Below, one piece after another: positions 9,501-19,081 of a DNA stretch of 64,000 nt (position 1 is its first letter; the number at the start of each line of letters is the position of its first letter). Location: contig JAWHQI010000019.1 of NCBI GenBank assembly GCA_033032865.1, positions 16,472,001 through 16,536,000 on the forward strand. Direction: 5' to 3'. The stretch comes from Dactylorhiza incarnata. Taxonomy: Eukaryota; Streptophyta; Magnoliopsida; Asparagales; Orchidaceae. The notes beneath the pieces were generated by a model, which did not search any database, was not told the origin of the DNA, and was given only the letters and a program-made list of their open reading frames with translations. The position numbers were made by a program, and so were the translations under genes.

Positions 9501-11357
9501 GAATTCGGCGGAGTGTGAAAATGGTAGTTAACAACGAAAATTACACAAAGGAGTTCAATGCGAAGTAACAGAAGCATGCAAATAGAAATTTAGTAAAAAG
9601 AGATTCTAACTATGCTAACTACTTTACAAAAGTATTAGAGCGTAAATAAAGATTTGTCAATACTCAGTTGGTGAATCGTGAAGAACTTGAGCGATCATGC
9701 CCGGTGTGAAAGTAACAAGCCACTAAGGAGGGTGTTACGCAAGGTCGGGGTTCAGGAATAACTCCGCTGAAATCTATCAGCGTCGAGAGCCATAAGCTTG
9801 CCCGGTCACACTCTCTCCACGGCGCTAGCAAACTCACGAGATAAATCAATAGGACTTTAGGATTAAGTTGGGCTTAGGTTGCGGCGTGATATTCAAGGAT
9901 AGAAATGAAGGCTACGCAACCAAATTGAGTCAACGGAACGCTGCACCACACAAAACCACGCACAAAGCTAGTGTGACACACCCCTAGACTTATTATGAGA
10001 ACTAGGTGTGCACACGGCCTACTTCACAAATACCAACGGATTTTCTAATACGATCGGAAGGATTTCTCTTCAATACAAATTTTTTTTTCAGATTTTCATT
10101 TCAATAACATATATTTTTTTTCTTTTTCTTATCCTCCGGTTGGTTCATAATCAACAATTAAAATTTATTTCTTCATCACATCACAAAGATTCCAAAAATC
10201 ACACCAAATCAAGAACATGAGTGCAGATAAATATCTATTTGGTTGCGAAAGTGGGCAAAGCTTCAGGCCTTGGTGAATGAAGGAGGAGCTGTAACAAGGA
10301 AGTGATAGGCACAAAGGTTGGCTTGCAGAGGTGAGCGAATAGGACACGGAAAGCTAAGGCTCAAACTAGCCAAAAGGTGGCCTACATCATATTTAACTCA
10401 AAGAATCGCTCACACCCATGCTTCAAGAGTCGCTTGGGGCAAGTTCTTAGCCCACGAGAAAGGTAAACCTTCCTCCCGACTCGAGCAACACACAACTAGT
10501 GCTCGTGAACACACAACATCGGGTTATCACCAATTTCGTTCACATTCACCATTTGAGTATAACACATCTAGAACTACGCAAAAATACTAATCATAAATTA
10601 AACGCATAGAAATAATCTAGTTTTACTCAAATTCTACTGCAGCATGCGGGTGCGACTAGAACACTGCTCGAGTCAACATCGCACTCCAAATAGTAATTCC
10701 TAAGCTAACACCCCATTTCACATTCCTAACCAAAATAATTTATTTGGAAACAACACAAATAGGAAAGCGCACGCTCATGTGGGTGAAGTGGTGCATGAAG
10801 CGTGGAATAATGATGATGGTAATGAAAAATATAAAAAAACTTCTAGCATGCGGTGCAACTCGTACGCATAGTGGATAACACATGCTCTCCCCCAGACTTA
10901 ATCTACACATTACATCACAAAACTGAAAGCTAGGAGGGAGAAGTGTTACCCAAAGCTCAGAATTGAGCATACCGGAAGATTGGCGTTAATTTCGTGCACA
11001 GTCCGCAGCATCCGCCAACACGAAGTACAAAGCACACCTGCAAACGGTACAACTAAAAGCAGCAAAAATAGATAAAAACTGAATTGAAACAAGTTAGAAA
11101 AACAAAAACAGCAAATCTGGGTTGTCACCCATGGAGGTGAACCAGTTCCTGCAAATAAGATTAAGCAAATGCACACATAACAGAAGGGACGAAATATGAA
11201 AACAAAATTCACAAAACGATGCCCAGATGAGCATCCAGAATCAAAGTGTTATTATTCCAACAAAATAAAGTAAGCTTATACGACTCGAAGAGACATAAAA
11301 AAAATAGCAGCAAGAACAAGATAAGACTGAGATTGGCCTGCACACGGGGTGGAAAAA
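9501..11357 (-). other. E1 non-coding internal region before the PPT
   Basis: No coding region is supported. It holds a second PPT-like tract (9991-9979, slightly decayed), a T-rich run (10080-10140), text shared with E2 and E3 (a TTGGTGAA...GGCACAAAGG block around 10270-10315), and a third tract AAGTCTGGGGGAGAG (10899-10885). Between 10930 and 11050 is a block conserved in all three elements. Two pyrimidine-rich tracts ending in TGCAG (minus, near 11150 and 11040) look like 3' splice sites. Confidence 0.6.
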
Positions 11358-12632
11358 TCACTCGTCGTCGCTGTCACTATCTAAAACAACGACGGATGGC
11401 GGAGGTCTGGATGAAGATGCGGCACGGCCAGGAGGTGGGGGTATATTCAGTCCTCCCCGCAAGGATTGCTGATACACGAAGTCCGTCAGCCAATACTGAT
11501 TCGCTTCCAAGTCGGAGAGGTGCTGGTTGAAGCTTGGGACCTCCGATGCTCGTGAAGAACTACCCTCCTCCTTGTGTTTTCGCTCCTGCTTGGATGACTG
11601 ACGCCGCGGATTCGGGAGGGCTATCTCTCGGTGAGTGGTCGGTGGCTCAGCCGGATCTCCGTGCTCCTCATCAACTTGCCTCTCCCTAGGCGCATCACCT
11701 GGCATCACGACCACAAAACGCCTGCTACTCTTCTTCCCCACAACCCGTAGTAAATGAAAGCTCACCATGGTGGCCCTGGTGATGAAGGAGGGCGCAGTTA
11801 CCTGCACCATCGGAGGCAGCTGACTCCAAACCCCCAATCCCTTTGCAATGCGAGTGATATAATATGCACCACCAATGGCACCAGTGAGACCGTATGTGGA
11901 CTCGTGATGGAAGAAGAAAGAGAGAAAGTAGCCCAGATGCAAGGGCAGCCGGAATTCCATACTATATAAGCAGGTCAAATCTTGCCACCCCACGACATTC
12001 TGACCGAGAGCTCGGGCGACAAGAGAATGACTAAGGACGTGCCGCAGGAATCGGAGAGCAGGCGCGATAATCCAGGTGGATTTGCTTTTCCTGGATACAT
12101 ACTCTTCGTCACGACCTGTAAGAGCACACCACGCGGCACGCGGGGTGACGTCGTCAGGGAAGGAGATACTCGTACTCGAAAAATCAATCGCCGCAGCCTC
12201 CGCCTCAGTGTAAAAACCTGCGCTCACCGCCAACTCCTCCAGAGAAAGAGTGAAGACTCTCCCCATCATTCGGAAAGAACATTTTCCTGGACGTAGGCCG
12301 CAGGGCAGCAACTCCCACTCGAACGTTGCGAGAAACTCCAATGTGAGCTCCCGGTAGCCGAGGTCATCACACTCAAACACCCTGCTCCAGTGATCAAATG
12401 AATAACGAAGGCGGATGGCCTCCCCCAACTCGCCATTGTCGCCGATAGAATTAAGCTCGTTCCAATCCACTAAACGTTGGGACAGAAATGGCTTCACCTT
12501 TAGTGAGTTGTATCGCCGTGTGTGCGAATCCTTGGAAAAGGTGGCCATTCGAGCAAGGATCTGAGCTGGAGAGGCAGAGGGACGGCCGGAGCGGTGGTAG
12601 GACTTGGCTAAATGGCGATTACTGGAACTCAT
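11358..12632 (-). CDS. Athila-type ORF protein, intact
   Basis: Uninterrupted 424-codon frame from ATG 12632 to stop 11358. The middle (residues about 60-290) matches the plant Athila ORF1 / plant transposon protein type: RELTLEFLATFEWEL, then FRMMGRVFTLSLEELA, then FRLPLHLGYFLSFFF and GAIGGAYYITRIAKGLGVW. The tail is low-complexity and charged: KQERKHKEEGSSSRASE, a proline/serine stretch, and an acidic end VVVLDSDSDDE. The biochemical role of this family is not established; no catalytic motif is visible. It lies between the zinc-knuckle ORF and the PPT and is absent from E2 and E3. An intact frame next to a nonsense-broken first ORF is notable. The start is favoured because a TATA box and 5' leader precede it. 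Confidence 0.8.
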   Translation of the reverse strand: MSSSNRHLAKSYHRSGRPSASPAQILARMATFSKDSHTRRYNSLKVKPFLSQRLVDWNELNSIGDNGELGEAIRLRYSFDHWSRVFECDDLGYRELTLEFLATFEWELLPCGLRPGKCSFRMMGRVFTLSLEELAVSAGFYTEAEAAAIDFSSTSISFPDDVTPRAAWCALTGRDEEYVSRKSKSTWIIAPALRFLRHVLSHSLVARALGQNVVGWQDLTCLYSMEFRLPLHLGYFLSFFFHHESTYGLTGAIGGAYYITRIAKGLGVWSQLPPMVQVTAPSFITRATMVSFHLLRVVGKKSSRRFVVVMPGDAPRERQVDEEHGDPAEPPTTHREIALPNPRRQSSKQERKHKEEGSSSRASEVPSFNQHLSDLEANQYWLTDFVYQQSLRGGLNIPPPPGRAASSSRPPPSVVVLDSDSDDE

Positions 12633-12795
12633 GGTGGGATTAGGGTAAGGGAAGGAGGAAGAACCAAAATGGGCTCACCGGAGGGAGGGAGGACGCACGA
12701 CCGGCGAGTACCCAGCGGAAACGGCGCACGAACAGTAGCGAGAGGACGACGGAAGCGAAGACCTAGGATGCGCACACAGGGCTCGGGCGAACCGG

Positions 12796-12874
12796 TTTTT
12801 ATAAAGAAACTGGGCCTATCGCACGATCAATGATCGTGCGCGATAAATAGTGCGCACGACCATCGATCGTGCGC
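12796..12874 (-). promoter_or_regulatory. Candidate internal promoter of the E1 Athila-type ORF
   Basis: Read on the minus strand: an imperfect palindrome (12874-12852, arms GCGCACGA/TCGTGCGC), a perfect 21-bp palindrome (12840-12820, arms CGCACGATCA/TGATCGTGCG), then TATAAAAA at 12803-12796, a leader of about 165 nt, and the ORF start. The same order and spacing occur in the LTR promoter region of this family. Promoter activity is inferred from that likeness. Confidence 0.5.
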
Positions 12875-13111
12875 GAAGGAACTTTTCTGGCGTCCAATTT
12901 CTTCATGAAAACTGAATCCACCGCGCCCTATGAGCTTTCCAGGGTCCACCGCGCATGAGGGGCCAAACGCAGCAGTAATAAAAACTAATTTAAAGTAAGA
13001 AAATCGGGTAGAAAGGGGAACAATACAAATACGAAGAAAAAGATTAATCCTAGATAACTGTTGGGCTACATGTCCCCCCAACGGGACTTATTTAAGAGTT
13101 TTAGATGTATA

Positions 13112-14347
13112 TTAACTGATAGGCGTATGATAGTGAAAATGAACAGGTAACGATTCTAATACGCGTATCGGTAGCGGGTACCGATACGGCGACAGAATAG
13201 TTACTCCTCTACACAAATGATAATACCTACTTAACGCAGGTAGAGGAAACAGAAGATAAGAAGAGTGGGGGATATCCTCACTCAACTCACCAAACACATC
13301 CTTGCCTAGCAAGGTGTCGTCAACAGGGAGACATCAGGAGGCGAAGGCAATGAGTGGAGCTTCCTCAACGGAGGGGGAATAATCCTCCTCACATGAAAGG
13401 ATGCTCTCATCATTGACTTGAGCAAAAAGCTCCAAGTCCTCCTGAAGTACTTGTGAAGATTCAACCTGCACAGACTCAGATGAAGGAAGGGGATCAAGAA
13501 ATACAGAAGACGAAGAACATAAATAAACATCAATCGGGGGAGTGATCCCGGTCTCGCTCCCCTCAGGATGGGAAAGTAAAATAATGTTTGCATTGTCATC
13601 AATGCTACAAGAATTGGTGGGATCAACGGTGGCCAGGCTTAGGATTTGGACTTCCTCCACCGGTGCTGAAGAAAACTCCTCTTCACCTAGAAGGTTGTCC
13701 TCCTCCGTAGGAGTAGGCACAATACTAAGATCAACCGCCTCCTCCTGTGACGCATCATCGACAATGTCGTCAGTGACGAATGTAGTATGCACAACAGGGG
13801 GAAGAATAGTGCTCGGATAAAAGTCGAGACCCGATTCCTCACAACGAATAGAATCCACTAGAGGTGGTGGATGCACATGGAGAATAGGCTCAGCAATGTC
13901 GGTGCATAGATCAGCCGCACATCCAGTGACCGTATCCATGCCATTCCCTTCAAGATGTGAAGGTGACAAAGACACATAACCGGATGTTGAAGGTGTGCCG
14001 TCAGAGTTAGGAGTTGGGACTATCCAGATATCCGGCTCGTCATCCTCGTCCAATTGGCGAAAATACTCAGCACAGTCCTTCAAGACATGATCAGTGCTCC
14101 GACAAAACCGGCACTGCCTCACGGCCTTCTTTGGCACAGCGGGGGCTGAAGCCGAAAAGAGGTATGACGGTAAAGGCTCAGCAGAGTAGCCATAAGACTT
14201 ACGCGCACCATATGAAGTACCAGACGAAGTCGGTGCTCCATATGCTGGGCTATAAGAATTATGCCTACTATACTCCGTAGGGCATTCATCACTAGAGTGG
14301 GAGGTATCTCTACACCAACGGCAACGGATATTGAGATGTGCCCACAT
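13112..14347 (-). pseudogene. E1 double zinc-knuckle protein ORF, one nonsense codon
   Basis: The frame starts at ATG 14347, about 190 nt after the primer site, and would run 411 codons to 13112. A TGA at 13336-13334 stops it after 337 residues. Two CX2CX4HX4C knuckles are visible: CRWCRDTSHSSDEC (residues 9-22) and CRFCRSTDHVLKDC (about 78-91), a nucleic-acid-binding motif usual in Gag nucleocapsid. The rest is acidic and rich in D/E/S/P, without capsid or enzyme motifs. Relatives are at 17842-19081 and 51818-52987. It may be the C-terminal part of an ancestral Gag that kept its knuckles, or an accessory protein. Confidence 0.8.
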
Positions 14348-14539
14348 AGTGTGAAGATAATACGATTCAAAAAGAAGAACACTGATGTGCGAAATACCAC
14401 ACCTAACAAAAATTACTAACGCAACCTAATTAAAAACAGGAAACAGAATACGAGGAAATTAAACAAAGGAATGCAATTTACAAATGGAAGGGCTTCTCCC
14501 TCAGATTCTCCCTCTTTAGAGAACTCACACGACTGTGCT

Positions 14540-14556
14540 CCCCGGTAACGGCGCCA
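14540..14556 (-). other. E1 primer binding site, tRNA-Asp type
   Basis: The minus strand reads TGGCGCCGTTACCGGGG, six bases after the LTR end (CATCA then AGTTTT). It is the known primer site of Athila/Tat gypsy elements, with one changed base (TTACC for TTGCC). Confidence 0.85.
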
Positions 14557-14562
14557 AAAACT

Positions 14563-15973
14563 TGATGCGATAGTTTCGGCAAGTGCACCGGTCGCGCAAG
14601 TAATAATAATGGGGAAAATCCCCGAGTGTCGGTCTCTCAAGGAACACAGTCAGGTGGAGTTAACGTTCGAGGAAGGACTTGAGATCGAAATCCTTGAGTC
14701 GGATGGAATGCGGGAGATTTGATTTGGCTTTTGGAAAATACAAGAAAACAACTACAACTACTCCTATGCAATGCCGCTATGCAATGCTTCGCTTGGCGGA
14801 ATGGAGACTAGGCAGGCCTTGAGCGCGCTGCGTCGCAAGGGCGGATGGATGAGTAGGCTAACGGAATGAGGGTCGCAAGCACCTCTTCGACAAACACGCC
14901 ACTAGCAATTGCTAGTGCGGCACCGAACACGATGGTGGAATGGAAATTAGATGGGGGCGCACCTCATAGACACATATGAAGAACATAATCTCAAATAAAT
15001 GAAATAGACATCACATAACAAGATTCATTGTGCACATCATCAAAATATAGAGATTACAAACAAATACATCCACACAAGTAGAAGAAAGAGGCAAGAGATA
15101 CGACCAAATTCGGAGTCTCGTTGTAGATTCACGGTAGGAAGCACCGGGTTGTCAATCCGCGTCCTAGCTCGGTCCCAACTGCGTCCGGGGTAGAGGAGGG
15201 CTGTCACACCTCCCAATGGACCCGTCTTCTCCAGCGTTTTACAATCTAGCCACGTCCGATGCGAAGAAATCCTTGCTTGGTGATGAAGATGAGTGGAATC
15301 TCCTCCTTGAAGCTCTTGGATGATGGAGGAGGCTTAGGGGGGGCGGAGAACCTGTGGAAAGGGCGAAAACGGCGGACTGAACGGAGTTCCTAATGGTGAT
15401 CCCGACCTAATTCGCGAGCAGGATTATATATAGGCGCTGGAATAAACAGTGCGCACGGTCATTGGCGCACGACCAGTGGTCGTGCGCACTAGCATCCTGT
15501 GATCGTGCGCCTGACTGGACGGAGCCTGCAAGGTAAGAAAATTATAAAATACAATGTTCGCATGACCAGTGGCGCACGACCAGTGGTCGTGCGCGCTATT
15601 GTAGGTGGTGGTGCGATAAGGAAGACAGAACTCAGATTTCAGGGGGTAAGTGCAAACGATCAGTGGCGCACGACCAGTTATCGTGCGCAATAGAACCAGT
15701 GATCGTGCGCTGTGTTCCTGTACAGAATTGTACCAGAAACACCTGCACGACACCTGTTCCAGCACAACCATGAATCCAGCCACTGAAAGTGGCACTTAAC
15801 AATGCAAAGCAACTACTAAAGGAGAATAATACGAAATAACACCAAAAATAGGCCTAAAGGTGCACTTAGCATGGAGAATCAAATATAAGTGAAAACATGT
15901 CTAAAGTGGAGTGCATAGACAAGAAAATCGGCCCAGATGAGTCCATAAATGTGTATATATTTGGGACTCATCA
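14563..15973 (-). repeat. E1 5' LTR
   Basis: Minus-strand LTR from TGATGAG at 15973 to CGCATCA at 14563; pair of 8053-9462. TATA box at 15432-15423. The palindrome array (about 15449-15711) is slightly more decayed than in the other copy; for example one core arm reads CCAGTTATCG instead of CCAGTGGTCG. Confidence 0.92.
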
Positions 15974-16047
15974 CTAAGATCCTAGCCTATTTAGAGAGCG
16001 GTCCGACTCCATCTTGGTTTGCTGATTTGCCTATTTGGACAACGCCT
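15974..16047 (+). repeat. Sirevirus-like LTR A, 74-bp middle segment
   Basis: Begins with the duplicated CTAAG and continues with ATCCTAGCCTATTTAGAGAGCGG, which aligns with LTR B around 29093-29167. It is all of the host LTR left between E1 and E2. It includes the TATA-like TATTTAGAG, which is TATTTAAAG in LTRs B and C. Confidence 0.92.
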
Positions 16048-17627
16048 TGATGAGTCCCAATTATATACACATTTACGGACTCATCTGGGCCAATTTTCTA
16101 GTCTATGCACTACATTTTAGGCATGTTTTCGCTCATATTTGTTATTCCATGCTATGTGCACTTCTAGGCCCATTTTGGTGTTATTTCTTGTTTATCTTCG
16201 TTATTAGTTTTCATGCATTGTTAAGTGCCACCTTCAGTGTCTGGATTGGTGTTGTATGCTGGAACAGGAGTCGTGCAGGTGTTCCCGGTACAATTCTATA
16301 TAGGAACACTGCGCACGATCACTGGTTCTATTGCGCATGATCACTGGTTCTATTGCGCACGACCACTGGTCGTGCGCCGCTGATCATGCGCACTTAACCC
16401 CCATTTTATGAGTTCTGTCTTGACCAAATGCACGACCATTTACGATAATGCGCACGACCACTGGTCGTGCGCCACTGGTCGTGCGAACATTTTATTTTAT
16501 AAATATCTTACATTGCAGGCTCCGCCCAGGCAGGCGCACGATCACAGAGCTCCAGTGCGCACGACCACTGGCCGTGCACCAATGACCGTGCGCACTGTTT
16601 ATTCCAGCGCCTATAAATATTCCTGCTCGCAATTTAGGTCAGATCCATCACCGTTTTTCTCGCCCAGCTCCGCCGTTCTGCCCATTTCCATAGGTGTTCG
16701 CCCCCTAGGCCTCCTCCATCATTCAAGGGCTTCAAGGAGGAGATTCTACACTCATCTTCATCGCCAAGGAAGGAGTTCTTCACATCGGACGTGGCCGGAT
16801 TGTAAAACGCTGGAGAAGACGGGTCCATTGGGAGGTGTGACAGCCCTCCTCTACCCCGGATGATAGTTGGGACCGAGCTAGGACGCGAATTGACAACCCG
16901 GTGCTTCCTACCGTGAATCTACAATGAGCCTCCAGATTCAGTCGTATCTCTTGCCTTTTTCTCTTCCTTATGTTGATGTAATGTTTGTAATCTCTATATT
17001 TTGATGATGTATGCTATGAACTTTGCTTTGTAATGCTTATTTCATTTATTTGGAATTATTTAGTTCATATGTGTTAATGAGGTGCGCCGCCATCCATTTT
17101 CCACTCCACCACCGTGTCCGGTGCCGCACTAGCAATTGCTAGTGCCGTGCTTGTTGACGAGGTGTTTGCGACCCTCATTTTGTTAGCCTACTCGTCCATC
17201 CGCCTATCGAAGCGTGGCATCGCGGCCCGTGTAATCCATCTCGCCCTACGAAGCAGCGCGCTCAAGGCCTGCATAAGTCAACTTCGCTTGCCTACTCGTC
17301 CATCCGCCCTTGCGACGCAGCGCGCTTAAGGCCTGCCTAGTCTCCATCCCGCCAAGCGAAGCATTGCATAGCGGCATTGCATAGGAGTAGTTGATAGCTT
17401 TTATTTTATTTCCACAATCCAAAACCCCCCGTTTCCGCATCCATCCGACGTAAAGGACTTCGATCTCAAGTCCTTCCTCGATTGTAAACTCCACCTTACT
17501 GTGTTCCTTAGAGATTCGATACTCGGGGATTACTCCTCGTTTTATATTACTTGAATGATCGGTACACTGCCATTTCGTGCCGCAGTCTAGCTACCGCCTA
17601 TAGCGGTGTGCGAGATTTGCGCCATCA
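16048..17627 (+). repeat. E2 5' LTR
   Basis: 1580 bp. TATA box TATAAATA at 16612-16619 follows palindrome cores at 16355-16377 and 16450-16472 and a decayed third near 16557. It is 23 bp longer than the 3' LTR, mainly because ACTGGTTCTATTGCGCATGATC-like text is duplicated around 16321-16352. The U5 half repeats the GCCTTGAGCGCGCTG-type segment twice in inverted reading (17255-17350). Confidence 0.9.
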
Positions 17628-17633
17628 AGTTTT

Positions 17634-17651
17634 TGGCGTCGTTGCCGGGGA
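17634..17651 (+). other. E2 primer binding site, tRNA-Asp type
   Basis: TGGCGTCGTTGCCGGGGA, six bases after the LTR end CATCA. It differs by one base from the usual Athila/Tat site. Confidence 0.88.
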
Positions 17652-17841
17652 ACACAGTCGTGTGAGTTTTCTGGAGAGGGAGAACCTGAGAGAGAAGCCC
17701 TTCCATTTGTAAATTGCATTCCTTCATTTTATTTCCTCGTATTCTGTTTCCTGTTTTAATTAGGTTGCGTTAGTAATTTTTGTTAGGTGTGGTATTTCGC
17801 AAAATAGTGTTTCTCTTTTTGAATCGTTTTATCTTCGCACT

Positions 17842-19081
17842 ATGTGGGCACATCTTAATATCCGTTGCCGTTGGTGTAGAGATACCTCCCACTCTAGTGA
17901 TGAATGCCATACGGAGAATAGTAGGCATAATTCTTATAGCCCAGCATATGGAGCACCGACTTCGTCTGGTACTCCATATGGTGCGCGTAAGTCTTATGGC
18001 TACTCTGCTGAGACTTTACCGTCATACGTCTTTTTGGCTTCAGCACCCGCTGTGCCAAAGAAGCCCGCTTGGCAGTGCCAGTTTTTGTCGGAGCACAGAT
18101 CATGCACTGAAGGATTGTGCTGCTTTTCGTCGCCAATTGGATGAGGATGACGAGCCGGATATCCGGATCGTCCCAAATCCTAACTCTGGCGGCACACCTT
18201 CAACATCCAGTTTTGTGTCTTTGCCACCTTCACATCTTGAAGGGTATGGCGTTGACACAGTCACCAGATGTGTGGCTGATCTGGGCACCGACATTGCTGA
18301 GCCTATTCTCCCGGTGCATCCACCAACCCTAGTGGATTCGATTATTTGTGAGGAATCGGTGCTCGACTTTGATCCGAGCACTATTCTTCCCCCTGTTGTG
18401 CATACTACATTCGTCTCTGACGACATTGTCGATGATGTGTCACAAGAGGAGGCGGTTGATCTTAGTATTGTGTCTACTCCTATGGAGGAGGACAACCGTC
18501 TAGGTGAAGAGGATTTTTCCTCAGCACCGGTGGAGGAAGTCCAAATCTTAGGCATGGCCACTGTTGATCCCGCCGAACCTTGTAGCATTGATGACAATGC
18601 AAACATTATTTTACTTACCCAACCTGATGGGAGTGAGACCGGGACCACTCCCCCGATATTTGATTATTTATGTTCTTCGTCTTGTTTATTTCTCGATCCC
18701 CCCTCTTCATCCGAGCCTGTGCAGGTTGAGTCTTCACAGTTACCCCAGGAGGATTTGGTGCATATTGCCCAAGTCAATGATGAGAGCATCCTCTTATGTG
18801 AGGAGGTTGATTCCCCCTCCGTAGAGGAAGCTCCACTCATTGCCTTTTCCTCCTGCCACCTCCCTGTTGACGACACCTTGCTAGACAAGGATGTGTTTGG
18901 TGAGTTGAGTGAGGATATCTCCTCCTCTTCTTGCTTTCTGTTTCCTCTACCTGCGTTATGTAGGTATTATTATTATTTGGGTAGAGGAGTAACTGTTCTG
19001 TTGCCGTATCGGTACCCGCTACCGACACGCGTATTAGAACAGTTACCTGTTTATTTCCTTTTTCATACGCCCATTAGCTAG
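17842..19081 (+). pseudogene. E2 double zinc-knuckle protein ORF, frameshifted
   Basis: Starts at ATG 17842 with MWAHLNIRCRWCRDTSHSSDEC, the first CX2CX4HX4C knuckle. Around 18083 a T-run has one extra T compared with E1 and E3 (five for four). The original frame then ends at 18144, and the second knuckle (FCRSTDHALKDC) and acidic tail continue in the next frame to 19081. Without the extra base it would be 412 residues. The C-terminal end LPTRVLEQLPVYFLFHTPIS is shared with E1 and E3. The shift removes the second knuckle from the translated product. Confidence 0.85.

Larger units (their letters stand above)
8053..15973 (-). mobile_element. E1: Athila-like non-autonomous LTR retrotransposon
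   Basis: A complete 7.9-kb insertion: two LTRs of about 1410 bp (TGATG...CATCA), flanked by the perfect 5-bp duplication CTAAG (8048-8052 and 15974-15978). The minus strand is the coding strand. The primer site is 14556-14540 (tRNA-Asp type) and the PPT is at 9475-9463. The internal region carries a zinc-knuckle ORF (nonsense-broken) and an intact Athila-type ORF, but no protease, RT, RNase H or integrase. It must have been mobilised in trans. By eye the LTRs differ at roughly three dozen sites (about 2.5%), so it is older than E3. Confidence 0.93.

Noticed and set aside
17780..18085. Start of the 433-codon frame of E2 upstream of the frameshift
   Set aside because: The real N-terminus with the first zinc knuckle is in the other frame from 17842; only the part after about 18085 is coding-like.
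18100..18648. Minus-strand 182-codon frame in E2 (and its counterparts at 13542 and 52251)
   Set aside because: Mirror of the serine-rich zinc-knuckle ORF; no domain, and it overlaps a conserved sense frame.
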